This document shows positions 34,626 through 44,133 of a DNA stretch of 63,455 nt, piece by piece. Position 1 is the first letter of the stretch. Each line of letters opens with the position of its first letter. The stretch spans positions 1 to 63,455 of the forward strand of contig JAVVSB010000007.1 of NCBI GenBank assembly GCA_036654415.1, in the 5' to 3' direction. Under the pieces are notes generated by a model that saw nothing but the letters and a program-made list of their open reading frames with translations, searched no databases and was not told the origin of the DNA. The stretch comes from Mucinivorans sp036654415 (GTDB lineage Bacteria > Bacteroidota > Bacteroidia > Bacteroidales > Rikenellaceae). A program made the position numbers and the translations under genes.

Positions 34626-35921
34626 ATGATAAAAACTTTGAAGTTTGGTGGAACCTCAGTTGGCTCCCCAAAAAATATGCGTGGTGTGGCTCAAATTATC
34701 AGCAACGAGCAGGCCACTTTGACCGTCCTTTCAGCCATGTCGGGCACCACTGATGCCCTTGTTGCCATCTGCGAGGCTGCTGCCAAGGGTGATGAGAAGA
34801 CTATTGCTCAAAAGCTAAAAATGCTTCTTGGCAAATACAATGATTGTGTTTATGGTCTACTGGGTGACCCCTATCCCGCTTTGGAGCGTGTCAAGGAGTC
34901 GATGGATATTATTCGCACCCAGGCCGATAATTTTGAGAAGGTCACCTCACCCAAGGTGATAGTGTCTCAGGGAGAACTGCTCACCACAGCCATTTTTACT
35001 ATGTTTCTGCTCCAAGAGGGGGTCAAGGCCGAGCTGCTCCATGCCCCCGACTTTATGCACACCGATGAGCAGGGCAAGGTGGTGCTCTACCATCTCGACG
35101 CCCTCAAAGAACGTATTGAGCCAGGTGTTCACTATGTGACACAGGGTTTTATCTGCACTAATGCTCAGGGGCAGATAGATAATTTAGGCCGTGGTGGGTC
35201 GGATTATAGTGCCGCTTTGATGGGTGTGGCCATCGGTGCGGCCGAGGTTCAGATTTGGACCGACATTGACGGTATGCACAATGGCGACCCTCGTATTGTC
35301 GAGGGTACGCGCCCCATTCGTCGTATGAGTTTTGACGAGGCGGCTGAGTTGGCCTACTTCGGGGCTAAGATTCTTCACCCCTCCACCATTATGCCCTGCA
35401 AAGAGGCGGGGGTAGATGTCCGCCTTAAAAATAGCATGGCCCCCGATGCTCCAGGCACCCTTATCAGCGGAGCTGACGAGGCGGCCATGAACTACCACGC
35501 AGTGGCGGCCAAGGATGGCATTACCCTCATTCGTATCACCTCGGCACGAATGTTGATGGCCTATGGTTTTTTGCGTCGTGTCTTCGAGGTCTTTGAACGT
35601 CAACGCACCCCCATCGACATGATTACCACCTCCGAAGTGGCTGTCTCGCTAACCATTGACAACACCACTAACCTGGATAAGATAGTGCGTGACTTGAGTG
35701 ATTTTGGCACCATCGAGGTCGAGCAGGACAATTCTATAGTCTGTGTTGTGGGGCGTATGGATTACGACCATGCTGGCCTTGCCTCACGCATATTTAAGTC
35801 GGTTGAGAATGTGCCCATCAAGATGATATCCTACGGAGCCTCGCACCGTTCTCTCTCGCTGCTCATCTCCACCGTCAATAAGAAGGATGCACTACAAAGT
35901 CTTAACAATCAATTATTTTAA
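34626..35921 (+). CDS. lysC: Aspartate kinase
   Basis: A 431-residue aspartokinase that phosphorylates aspartate, the first step to lysine, methionine, threonine and diaminopimelate. The N-terminal KFGGTSVGSP loop and GRGGSDYSAALMGVAIGA are kinase signatures. Two ACT-type regulatory segments follow (ITLIRITSARMLMAYGFLRR and NSIVCVVGRMD), so feedback control by an amino acid is likely; which one cannot be read. It is monofunctional, without a homoserine dehydrogenase domain. The next gene begins 7 bases after its stop. Confidence 0.93.
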   Translation: MIKTLKFGGTSVGSPKNMRGVAQIISNEQATLTVLSAMSGTTDALVAICEAAAKGDEKTIAQKLKMLLGKYNDCVYGLLGDPYPALERVKESMDIIRTQADNFEKVTSPKVIVSQGELLTTAIFTMFLLQEGVKAELLHAPDFMHTDEQGKVVLYHLDALKERIEPGVHYVTQGFICTNAQGQIDNLGRGGSDYSAALMGVAIGAAEVQIWTDIDGMHNGDPRIVEGTRPIRRMSFDEAAELAYFGAKILHPSTIMPCKEAGVDVRLKNSMAPDAPGTLISGADEAAMNYHAVAAKDGITLIRITSARMLMAYGFLRRVFEVFERQRTPIDMITTSEVAVSLTIDNTTNLDKIVRDLSDFGTIEVEQDNSIVCVVGRMDYDHAGLASRIFKSVENVPIKMISYGASHRSLSLLISTVNKKDALQSLNNQLF

Positions 35922-35928
35922 TACAAGC

Positions 35929-36939
35929 ATGAAAAAGTTATTAACTCTGGCAGCCATCCTGCTGCTTAGCGCTGGTGCCTCGGCTCAAATTGCCGCCTAT
36001 CCACAAGGAAATTCGGCCGCCATCGAGGGCTACACTCTGCCCCGTACCATTGTAACGGTTCGTTTAACTCAGGAGCGCGAAGTCATTATTCGTGGCCCTT
36101 ATGCTCGTTATGCAGCTCAATATTTGGGTATTACAGGTGCAGCTCAGAGCGATAAGGAGAGTTTTAAACTCCTTGGTGCCGCCCTTGGTTATGCCGAGGA
36201 GCCCGACCCTGCTCAGACTTTTGTCTTTGATGAGAAGTCTGGAGCTCCGCTCAAAATCTTTCGTTGGCTTACTGTAAAGCCTGTGGCTGCGGATGCAGCT
36301 CCATCTGATATGGATTATGATGGTGCTCGTATAGGTAACCGTAGCCCTTTTACCGATGTGAGTGCCACGCCACTCATCTATGGTCAGACCTCGGAGAATG
36401 TGGATATGGGTTTGTTGATAGCTGGCAAGGTGGAGGCCATAGAGAAGAGCACTGAGCAGATGGCAGCCGATGCAGCGGCATTGATTTTCAAGCTTCGTAA
36501 ACGTCGTGTGGAGCTTATTTGTGCTGAGCAGGGTGAGAATGTCTTTGGGGCTGGTTTGGGGGCTGCTCTCTCCGAGATGGACCGTCTGGAGAAGGAGTAT
36601 CTTTCGCTCTTTGTTGGTAAACGTTACACCCAGGTTACCTCCATCACTTACAGTGTCTTGCCAGAGGTGGGCAAGAATAGGGTTGTTCCTTGTCGCTTCT
36701 CCGAGCAGAAGGGTGTTGTGGCTCCCTCGGAGCTATCGGCTCGTCCGCTCACTTTGGAGTTTACCCCTTTGCAGAGCGGTACGCTCAGCGTGGCACCTAA
36801 GCGTTCGGCTTCACGTGCTGTTGTGATTCGTGTGCCTCAGAGTAACCAGGTAAGGCTTTATGATGGTCAGGATGTTTTGGCCACGGAGTGGGTCCCCGTC
36901 TTCCAGTTGGGTACCACCATGGATGCTCCCGTGCTTTAA
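35929..36939 (+). CDS. DUF4831-type exported protein
   Basis: A 336-residue protein; ATG 35929 (MKKLLTLAAILLLSAGASAQ) gives a signal peptide, and an in-frame ATG inside lysC is rejected. It resembles the Bacteroidota DUF4831 family: an early strand pattern LPRTIVTVRLTQEREVIIRG PYARYAAQYLG (given in two parts) and the later LRKRRVELICAEQGENVFGAG. No enzymatic motif is visible. It likely acts in the periplasm or outer membrane. It is 7 bases behind lysC. The second-family repeat element starts at its stop codon. Confidence 0.72.
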   Translation: MKKLLTLAAILLLSAGASAQIAAYPQGNSAAIEGYTLPRTIVTVRLTQEREVIIRGPYARYAAQYLGITGAAQSDKESFKLLGAALGYAEEPDPAQTFVFDEKSGAPLKIFRWLTVKPVAADAAPSDMDYDGARIGNRSPFTDVSATPLIYGQTSENVDMGLLIAGKVEAIEKSTEQMAADAAALIFKLRKRRVELICAEQGENVFGAGLGAALSEMDRLEKEYLSLFVGKRYTQVTSITYSVLPEVGKNRVVPCRFSEQKGVVAPSELSARPLTLEFTPLQSGTLSVAPKRSASRAVVIRVPQSNQVRLYDGQDVLATEWVPVFQLGTTMDAPVL

Positions 36940-37103
36940 GAAGCTGTTTGAAATTTATTCAAAAGTTTTGTTACGGCCTTATTTGCCCCTATTTTCACCT
37001 GTAAATCCTCATTTACCCCAGTAAATCCTGGTTTTATAGGCAAAAATATGACCAAAATGGCTCATAACAAATTCAATGAACAAAATTTAAACAGTTTCTA
37101 AGT
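36936..37103. repeat. Second-family near-palindromic element (complete copy D)
   Basis: About 168 bases with imperfect inverted ends of about 42 bases: the left AAGAAGCTGTTTGAAATTTA pairs with the right AAATTTAAACAGTTTCTAAG. The inner parts pair too, down to a perfect central hairpin ATTTAC-CCCA-GTAAAT. The core AAATCCTCATTTAC...CC..GTTTTAT is shared with family 1. It begins on the stop codon of the DUF4831 gene and ends 24 bases before aroC. Confidence 0.78.
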
Positions 37104-37127
37104 AGTCTCTATCGAAAAACTATTATA

Positions 37128-38099
37128 ATGAACAGATTTGGTAAAACCTTTGGGGTCTCTATTTTTGGAGAGTCACATGGCTTGGAGATAGGTGTTGTCC
37201 TAGACGGGGTTCCCGCTGGGATGGACCTTGCTGTTGAGGATTTTGAGGGTGATTTGGCGCGTCGTCGCTCAGGAGCTCGTGGCACCACCCCTCGCAAGGA
37301 GTCCGACACTCCACGTATTGTGAGTGGTCTGTTCCAGGGCCACACTACTGGTGCCCCTTTGACCATACTTTTCGACAACGAAAATACCCGTAGCAGCGAC
37401 TATGATGCCCTGCGCACCCACCCCCGCCCATCACATGCCGACTTGGTGGCCATGCAAAAATGGCATGGGGCTAACGACCCTCGCGGAGGGGGACACTTCT
37501 CGGGGCGGCTCACCGCACCATTGGTTGCCGCAGGGGTGGTGGCCAAACGGATGTTGGGTGAGGTTCACCTTCAGGCCACCCTTATTCAGGTGGGTGGGCA
37601 GGATGCCTCCCTATCTGCCCAGGTGGTGGAGCAGGCCATGCGCGATGGCGACTCAGTGGGCGGACTTATCGAGTGTCGTGTACAGGGGTTGCCCGTTGGG
37701 TTGGGTGAACCATTTTTCGACAGCGCCGAATCCACCATTGCCCATGCTCTGTTTGCTGTGCCGGCTGTTCGTGGGGTAGAATTTGGAAGTGGCTTTGCTG
37801 CTGCCGCCATGCGTGGTAGCGAACATAATGACCCCATAGTGAACTCCTCTGGGGCAACGCTCACTAACCATGCAGGAGGCGTGGTTGGGGGCATTACCAA
37901 CGGCAACGAGCTCATTGTTAGGGTGGCTATCAAGCCCACGGCTAGTATTTCACGCGCTCAGATGAGTTATAACTTTGCCGATGGTCTTCTCGAAGAGCTC
38001 CGCATTAAGGGCAGGCACGACAGCTGCATCGCCCTGCGAGCCTCGGTGGTCATCGAGGCTGCCGTGGCCATCGCCTTGGCCGATTTGATTAACAGATAA
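37128..38099 (+). CDS. aroC: Chorismate synthase
   Basis: A 323-residue FMN-dependent lyase that makes chorismate from EPSP. The active-site histidines are in FGESHG (near 17) and RPSHAD. NDPRGGGHFSGR and the C-terminal GRHDSCIALR are also typical. It is some 30-40 residues shorter than E. coli AroC, with a conserved core, and DPRGGG replaces the common DYRGGG. There is no promoter with the standard boxes between the repeat and the ATG, so it may be expressed through the repeat from lysC. Confidence 0.93.
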   Translation: MNRFGKTFGVSIFGESHGLEIGVVLDGVPAGMDLAVEDFEGDLARRRSGARGTTPRKESDTPRIVSGLFQGHTTGAPLTILFDNENTRSSDYDALRTHPRPSHADLVAMQKWHGANDPRGGGHFSGRLTAPLVAAGVVAKRMLGEVHLQATLIQVGGQDASLSAQVVEQAMRDGDSVGGLIECRVQGLPVGLGEPFFDSAESTIAHALFAVPAVRGVEFGSGFAAAAMRGSEHNDPIVNSSGATLTNHAGGVVGGITNGNELIVRVAIKPTASISRAQMSYNFADGLLEELRIKGRHDSCIALRASVVIEAAVAIALADLINR

Positions 38100-38138
38100 T
38101 AATTTTTATTTGTTGGCTGTTTTTATCAAAAAATTATA

Positions 38139-38146
38139 TACCTTTG
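38139..38146 (+). promoter_or_regulatory. -7 box of the M6 peptidase operon
   Basis: TAccTTTG, 76 bases before ATG 38223. A TTG occurs 23 bases upstream, slightly outside the usual spacing. Confidence 0.55.
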
Positions 38147-38222
38147 ACTTGTAAAAGATTAATTTTTTTAGGAATGATACCTAAAAAGTCATCTTTATAA
38201 CCTTTAAAAACAGTATATTTTG

Positions 38223-41105
38223 ATGAAAAAAGTACTTTTAATTGCAGTCTTGCTTTGTTGCTTTTTGTGGTCGTGGGCAATACCTGCTTATCCTGGTGCT
38301 GTGGTGGTTACTCAGGCCGATGGGCAAAAAATTACTTTGCAACTTCATGGTGACGAATTTTTTCACTACACCACTTCGGTGGATGGCTATCTGCTAAGCC
38401 AGGGTGGCGATGGTTTCTACTATTATGTTCAGAGTCAGAGTCGTAGCCTGCAACGTGCTCACGACCCAGCTCAGCGGAGTGCCTCGGAGCAGGCGTTTTT
38501 AGGCTCGTGTCAAAGAGGAGTTGATTTCAATAGTGCCAATGTGCAGCGTCAGGCCAATATTCAAAGTATGTTGGGCAGTGAGGCCTCGCGCTCTGAGCAG
38601 CAGCAAGCGCCAAATTTAGCCACTAAAGGATTGGTGATACTGGTTAATTTCTCTGATGTGCCTTTTTCCGTTAGTGCCCCCAACAACGCCTTTACGAATA
38701 TGCTAAATCAAAAGGGGTATAGCCGTAATGGGGCAACGGGTAGTGCTAAGGACTATTTCAAGGCCACCTCTTTTGGAAAATACAACCCTGATTTTACGGT
38801 TGTTGGGCCAGTAAATATTCCAGGTACCATGAAATTTTATGGCGAGAATAATACCTCAAAAAAAGATATAAACGCTGCTCAGATGGTTGTCGATGCATGC
38901 AATGAGGCCGATAAGGCGGGGGTGAATTTCGCTGACTACGATTCTAATAATGATGGTCAGGTCGATAATGTTTTTATCTATTACGCTGGTTATAATGAGG
39001 CTGAATACGGTGGTGAGAATACTATTTGGCCACATAAGTCAAACATAATTTCTCGTAATTTGCAATTAGATGGTAAGTATATAGGTCCTTATGCTTGTAG
39101 TTCAGAATACAAGGGGGCTGGTACGGGTAAGGTAATGGCTGGTATAGGAACTTTTTGCCATGAATTTGGCCATGTGTTGGGCTTAATGGACATGTACGAT
39201 ACTGAATATAATGGTAATCGTGGCCTAGACAAACTGTCAATTATGAGTATGGGGGGGTATAATAATGGAGGTAATACACCGCCACTGTGGAATGCTCTTG
39301 AGCGTCAGACAACCGGCTGGGGTGAATATGCTGTTTTTAATGACCAAAGTAGCAAGGTCTCCTTGGCCCCCATTAACATTAGTAACCAGGGCTATATGAT
39401 ACCAACTTCGACACGTGGAGAGTATTTTGTTATTGAGGTTCGCGACTGTACTGTTCCTGGTACATGGGACTACTGGATAGATGTGAATCACCAAGCTAAG
39501 GGGTTGGTTATCTATCAAGTAGACCAAAGCTTCAATATGGTTGGAGGGATGCTTGCCAGTCAGCGTTGGTCGTCAAATAGGATAAACACAGTCCTTGGTC
39601 ATGAATGTATGCGTATGTTGTTGCCAGAGACCTATTATTTCAAGCCAATTGATGCTTTTTGGCCCACCTCTAGTGTGAAATCTTTTATTCGGGATGGTCG
39701 TGAGCCTGCCCGAGATTGGAATCGAAAACCACTCCCCTATGAACTGACTGATATTACCTTGGATAAGGATATTGTCTCGTTCAATGTCAAGTCGGTTGGT
39801 CAAACAGCCACCATTACTGGTATTGTGCTTTCGGAGGATGGGACTCCGCTTGCAGGAGCTTCAGTCTCTCTGCGAGCAACCCCTATTTTAAACAAAAGCG
39901 GTCAGATATTGAGCGCAGTCTCGCTCTCTTCGCCCCTGTCGCGCTCGCCGTTGGGTGAACAGTACACTACCATCACCGACGTAAATGGTAATTTCTCTTT
40001 AAAAGATATAGTCCAGGGGCCCTACGACCTAGTCATTAGCGAATATCGCCACATCACATACGTGCAGACGGTTAATCTTCAGAAAGAGTCAGAGTATTTG
40101 GGCGAGTTTACATTGGTTTTGGTTCAACAGAAGTTGATGAAGGAGGTTTCCAGAAGTAATGGAGCCACTGATGGATACTTCACCATCTCCAATGTGAGTA
40201 GTGGCGCAGTGGTGTCTGTCTCAAATTATTGGACTGCAGAGAATATTGCAGCCGACACTTTAACAAAAGATGTAATTCGAGCCATTGCCTTCCAAACCTA
40301 TCAGTCTATGAATGTCGAGGGGAAGGTTTTCTTTGATGATGTGTTGGTCTTTACTGGTCGTACTCAAAGCACCACATCGGGACGTACTATTATTGGCGTG
40401 GATGGTGGATTAAATATTCCTGCTGGTAAATCCATGCGTATAGCCTTTTCCTTTACCCCATTGAAGGATGGTGCCGTTGTGGCTATGGATGGCGGGGCAG
40501 TGGTTAAGGGTGGTAACCTTTACAGCTTAGATAAGGGGGTTACATGGAGTGAGCAAGTTGGTGGCGGTAATTTTGTGGTATCCTATCTGCGTGACAAGGG
40601 TAGTGATGAGATGAGTAAAGCCAACATCCGTGGCCAGGCCTTTCAACGTGAGGCTTTTGTGGAGTGGTTTAGTCTCGATGCCAACGTTAGAGAGTGGTCA
40701 ATCCAACTCGCTCAAAAGGGGCAACCATCCCAAGATATCCCCTACAAGGGTGGACAATCGCTATCTATTGTTGGGCTAACTCCAGGGGTAAATTACACCG
40801 TCTCTGTTGCACCTAAGTTTAATGGACAGACAGGACCTGCCTCCACCTTGACTCTACAAACCGAGGCCTTGAGTTCGCCATATCCAGCCATCTGGGTTGT
40901 GAAAAATCCCAATAATACTATTTTGCGCCTGCGCAATCTAGCCCGCGTGCCCGAGAGTGTGGAGTGGACCATTGATGGTAAACAGGTCGACACTCCGTTG
41001 CTAATTTTTGATGCTGGGCAGACCCAAAAGAGAGTTTCAGTTAAAGTTATCTGGGATTCTCAGCATTCAGAAACCATAAGTAGAACCATATTTTTAAAGC
41101 AATAA
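38223..41105 (+). CDS. Secreted M6-family metalloprotease
   Basis: A 960-residue exported protein; ATG 38223 (MKKVLLIAVLLCCFLWSW) gives a signal peptide and follows a TTG in the same frame. A propeptide-like region (residues about 20-130) precedes the M6 domain (immune-inhibitor A type), whose zinc motif is HEFGHVLGLMD (313-323), a metzincin-like HExxHxxGxxD. DYDSNNDGQVDN is a calcium-type loop. A carboxypeptidase-regulatory-like beta domain (about 535-620) and a fibronectin III-like part (about 830-880) follow. No type IX secretion C-terminal signal is evident. A small lipoprotein begins 2 bases after the stop. Confidence 0.85.
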   Translation: MKKVLLIAVLLCCFLWSWAIPAYPGAVVVTQADGQKITLQLHGDEFFHYTTSVDGYLLSQGGDGFYYYVQSQSRSLQRAHDPAQRSASEQAFLGSCQRGVDFNSANVQRQANIQSMLGSEASRSEQQQAPNLATKGLVILVNFSDVPFSVSAPNNAFTNMLNQKGYSRNGATGSAKDYFKATSFGKYNPDFTVVGPVNIPGTMKFYGENNTSKKDINAAQMVVDACNEADKAGVNFADYDSNNDGQVDNVFIYYAGYNEAEYGGENTIWPHKSNIISRNLQLDGKYIGPYACSSEYKGAGTGKVMAGIGTFCHEFGHVLGLMDMYDTEYNGNRGLDKLSIMSMGGYNNGGNTPPLWNALERQTTGWGEYAVFNDQSSKVSLAPINISNQGYMIPTSTRGEYFVIEVRDCTVPGTWDYWIDVNHQAKGLVIYQVDQSFNMVGGMLASQRWSSNRINTVLGHECMRMLLPETYYFKPIDAFWPTSSVKSFIRDGREPARDWNRKPLPYELTDITLDKDIVSFNVKSVGQTATITGIVLSEDGTPLAGASVSLRATPILNKSGQILSAVSLSSPLSRSPLGEQYTTITDVNGNFSLKDIVQGPYDLVISEYRHITYVQTVNLQKESEYLGEFTLVLVQQKLMKEVSRSNGATDGYFTISNVSSGAVVSVSNYWTAENIAADTLTKDVIRAIAFQTYQSMNVEGKVFFDDVLVFTGRTQSTTSGRTIIGVDGGLNIPAGKSMRIAFSFTPLKDGAVVAMDGGAVVKGGNLYSLDKGVTWSEQVGGGNFVVSYLRDKGSDEMSKANIRGQAFQREAFVEWFSLDANVREWSIQLAQKGQPSQDIPYKGGQSLSIVGLTPGVNYTVSVAPKFNGQTGPASTLTLQTEALSSPYPAIWVVKNPNNTILRLRNLARVPESVEWTIDGKQVDTPLLIFDAGQTQKRVSVKVIWDSQHSETISRTIFLKQ

Positions 41106-41107
41106 TC

Positions 41108-41518
41108 ATGAAAAAATTAATTATAGCCTCCCTGCTGTTGCTCACCATGGTCTCTTGCGAAAAAACGCCAGAGGGTCCATCAGACGACCCACGTCGAATT
41201 GCGTTTTTGGCCAGTCGTGAGCAAGGTGCCTATAACGAGAAAGGGGTTATCCTTGTCTTCAATGAGCAGATGCACCAGAAGGCCATCAGTGGCGATAAGT
41301 TGCAGAGCCGTATCCAAAATGATGAGCAGACAGAGCTACTCAATTTAGAGCTCTCGTCCCGTCCTACTACCATCAATGAGGTTGTTGAGCTTAAGGTTAC
41401 TAGTGTGGGCGTGACGGGTGTCAAGGATGGCACCTATAAGGTCGTGCTACTCAAGAGCGACCAGGCTAAACTGTGGCTCTGGGACGAGCAGAATTACGTA
41501 GGTTTTATTGTTCCATAA
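41108..41518 (+). CDS. Small lipoprotein paired with the M6 peptidase
   Basis: A 136-residue protein with a lipoprotein signal (MKKLIIASLLLLTMVSC, lipid on Cys17). The mature part of 120 residues looks like a single beta-rich domain (VILVFNEQM, VVELKVTSVG, YKVVLLKS) of Ig-like or Big_5-like style. It begins 2 bases after the peptidase stop, so the two are certainly cotranslated from one message. By analogy with Bacteroides secreted-protease/inhibitor pairs it may inhibit or tether the peptidase; that is inference only. A bidirectional terminator follows at 41698. Confidence 0.72.
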   Translation: MKKLIIASLLLLTMVSCEKTPEGPSDDPRRIAFLASREQGAYNEKGVILVFNEQMHQKAISGDKLQSRIQNDEQTELLNLELSSRPTTINEVVELKVTSVGVTGVKDGTYKVVLLKSDQAKLWLWDEQNYVGFIVP

Positions 41519-41697
41519 CCCCCTTTTTGGGGATTTTACTATAATCGGCCAAACGGATTGTACATTGGTTTAAAATTTTTGCTGAAAAACAAGGTCAAAA
41601 CAAACCACCAATACTACAGATAAATAAAAGGCTTTCAAATGCTAATTTGATACTGTTAATCAACTGTTTTCTGAGCATATCGTTGTTGTAACTCCCT

Positions 41698-41735
41698 AAA
41701 AAAGGCTGACCCAGTGATGAGGGTCAGCCTTTTTT
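41698..41735. terminator. Bidirectional terminator between lipoprotein and GH92 genes
   Basis: A 15-bp stem with A run on the left and T run on the right (41698-41712 with 41721-41735), loop AGTGATGA. It can end both convergent transcripts. The rest of 41519-41697 is AT-rich with no gene. Confidence 0.92.
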
Positions 41736-41748
41736 GCGTCTTGCTGCG

Positions 41749-43995
41749 TTAGTGTTTATTGGTGCAGTATATGGTCAATCTACCAGCATTTGTGAGCTTT
41801 TCGTGGCTTATAAATCGGCTCTTGTAGGCTTTGCCGTCCAGTTCTATTCGTTCGATATAGATATTTTCATCTGAGCGGTTAATGGCTTCGATTACAAGCT
41901 CTTTACGGTTGTAAAATGAGCCATCGAGTTTGATGGTCACTTTGTCGAACGAGGGTGTGGTTATCACATATTCGGCCCGAGCGGGGCAGGGTGGATAGAT
42001 GCCCATCATGGATAGGTTTTGCCATGCGCTCATGGTTCCTGCGTCGTCGTTGCCAGGCAATCCTGCTGGGGTGTTGCTGAAATATTTGGTCAAACACTCC
42101 TTGACCCACTTTTGGGTGAGCCACTCGCTCCCTTTAACATACGAAAAGTAGTATGGGTAGCCCATGTCGGGCTCATTACTCATGTCGAAGTAGCCGTTTT
42201 CAAAACAGCTGGTGAGTGAATCCACAAATCTCTTTGGCGAGCCAAAGAGTTTGATAAGCCCCTGAATATCGTATGGCACCGAGAAGGAGTAGTTCCATGA
42301 AGTCCCTTCGTGGAAGCCATTACTTGGGGCAAAATTTTCACCCTCGCGTGGGTTGAAACCCTCCATAAAAGTGCCATTTTCTAACACTGGGCGCATCAGT
42401 CCATAGCTTTTGTCGAAATAGATTTTATAACCCATGGCGCGCTCCATCAACATCTCGTAGTCGGCCTTCTTGCCCAATTGCAGGGCTATCTGCGCTAGGC
42501 TCCAATCGGCCATATATAGCTCCAGAGCCTGTGAAACCGAGTTGTCGAAGCGTGTTCTAAGGGGGATAAAGTGGTTCTTTTCGTAAAACTCCTGATTACC
42601 ACGCACAGGGCTCTGCCCCATGGCGTTTTTGAGCATGGCTTGGTATAATATCTCTGGGTCTATGCCCTTGGTAAGACCCAAGAAGTAGCAGGCGGTCATA
42701 TAGGGTAGGGCAGCGTCCCCCTCCATGACCATAAAATCCTGAGCGGCAATCTCAAACTTAGGTAAGTTGCCACTCTCGGAGTACATCTGCATCATTGAGC
42801 GTGCCATTTCGGCTTGACGCTCAGGAAAGAAGAGAGCTCCGAAAAATGGGGTAAGCCTATATACATCCCAACCCGAAAACATGGTCAGACGGTCCTGGCC
42901 CTGCGCCATACGTCGGGTACGACCCGTGCCCATCTCGGGGTAGTCGCCGTTTGCATCTTGTAACACATTGGGGTGTACCCAATTGTGGTAGAGGGCGGTG
43001 TAGAATTGGGTTTTTTGGTCTTCACTTCCCCCCTCCAGGGCCACAACCTCCAGCACCTTGTTCCATTGGCTACACGCATCGGCATAAATGGCCTCAAAAT
43101 TGCGTCCCCCCTGTTCGGCATCGAGGTTGGCGCGTGCATTTTCCACGCTCACATACGAGATGCCTACGCTCACTTCAATCTGTTCTTGTTCATCGGTTGC
43201 GAAGCTAAAGGCTACCCCTATATCGTCGCCCGCGATGGGCATGGTGGTGCGGTCATAGATTTTGTACTGCCCACTGGTTGAGCTCCATGCGCCAACAGCC
43301 TTGGGTAGCTCGCGTTGTTTTTTCCAGTAGTTCACCTTTTGGGCGGGCTTGTTGGTGCGCACCACAAAGTAGACTGGCACAACCGATTGCGGACGGCCAT
43401 AGCAAAAGTCGCCCAGGGTTTTGAACCCCTCTATCTCACTATGTGAGACAATCTTGGCATAGCCACCGCATTCGGTGGTTAACCCTTGCCCGATGTTAAA
43501 GAGTATGTTACTGCGCCCAGCTGGAAAGGTGTAGCGACTTATGGTGGACCGTTTTGTGGCACTCATCTCGGCCTTGACACCATATTTATCGATGGTGGTG
43601 CTGAAGTATCCAGCCCGTGCCAAGGAGCCACTCATGGTCGAGGCATATTTGTCGAAGTCGACCACTGTGGCCCCTGTGGTTGGCATGAGTAATAGCGAAC
43701 CGAAGTCAGGACAACCCACCCCGCTCAGGTTCACCTGCGTGAAACCTATCATCCATCTGTTTTCCCATACAAATGGGGTAGAGCACCATCCGTCGGTGTT
43801 AATTTTATGGTCGGCATGGGCAATGGTGTTCATGGGCGACATCGAGACCATCCCCCCGGGGACAAATGGCCCAGGTTGGGTGACCCCAAAATTGCTGGTG
43901 CCGATAAAGGGGTTTACATAGTCTGTTGGACTTTTTTGAGCCATAGCCCCAAAAGTCAGTAGAGCCAAGCTCAGAGTCGTAAGTAGTGATTTCAT
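41749..43995 (-). CDS. GH92 alpha-mannosidase
   Basis: A 748-residue exported glycosidase: signal MKSLLTTLSLALLTFGAMAQ, then TDYVNPFIGTSNFG, the usual start of GH92. Later come VNLSGVGCPDFG, EGTSWNYSFSVPYD (carrying the likely catalytic-acid Glu) and LPGNDDAGTMSAW. GH92 enzymes are calcium-dependent exo-alpha-mannosidases that Bacteroidota use on host or fungal N-glycans. No SusC/SusD pair or other glycosidase is near, so it is not in a polysaccharide-utilisation locus in this window. Linkage specificity cannot be read. Confidence 0.9.
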   Translation of the reverse strand: MKSLLTTLSLALLTFGAMAQKSPTDYVNPFIGTSNFGVTQPGPFVPGGMVSMSPMNTIAHADHKINTDGWCSTPFVWENRWMIGFTQVNLSGVGCPDFGSLLLMPTTGATVVDFDKYASTMSGSLARAGYFSTTIDKYGVKAEMSATKRSTISRYTFPAGRSNILFNIGQGLTTECGGYAKIVSHSEIEGFKTLGDFCYGRPQSVVPVYFVVRTNKPAQKVNYWKKQRELPKAVGAWSSTSGQYKIYDRTTMPIAGDDIGVAFSFATDEQEQIEVSVGISYVSVENARANLDAEQGGRNFEAIYADACSQWNKVLEVVALEGGSEDQKTQFYTALYHNWVHPNVLQDANGDYPEMGTGRTRRMAQGQDRLTMFSGWDVYRLTPFFGALFFPERQAEMARSMMQMYSESGNLPKFEIAAQDFMVMEGDAALPYMTACYFLGLTKGIDPEILYQAMLKNAMGQSPVRGNQEFYEKNHFIPLRTRFDNSVSQALELYMADWSLAQIALQLGKKADYEMLMERAMGYKIYFDKSYGLMRPVLENGTFMEGFNPREGENFAPSNGFHEGTSWNYSFSVPYDIQGLIKLFGSPKRFVDSLTSCFENGYFDMSNEPDMGYPYYFSYVKGSEWLTQKWVKECLTKYFSNTPAGLPGNDDAGTMSAWQNLSMMGIYPPCPARAEYVITTPSFDKVTIKLDGSFYNRKELVIEAINRSDENIYIERIELDGKAYKSRFISHEKLTNAGRLTIYCTNKH

Positions 43996-43998
43996 GTC

Positions 43999-44122
43999 GG
44001 TGACTTCTAAAAATTATTATTTTTCTCGTTTGACTTCGGCCTTAAAATCGTCATTTACCTCAAGTAAACGCCAGTTTTAAAACCTAGTCTGCCTTGAAAA
44101 AAATCTAATTTTGTAAGCCCCC
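43999..44122 (+). repeat. Dispersed near-palindromic element, family 1, copy C
   Basis: A 124-base element that fills nearly the whole gap between the dcp stop and the GH92 start. Left end GTGACTTCTAAAAATT, right end AAATCTAATTTTGTAAGCCC, core CATTTAC-ctcaa-GTAAAC. More diverged from copies A and B than they are from each other. Confidence 0.75.
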
Positions 44123-44133
44123 TGTTGGTGTCT

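Noticed and set aside
36936..37103. Element D as an ordinary Rho-independent terminator
   Set aside because: It is too long, has no T run at the foot of its stem, and shares ends and core with other loci, so it was classed as a repeat.
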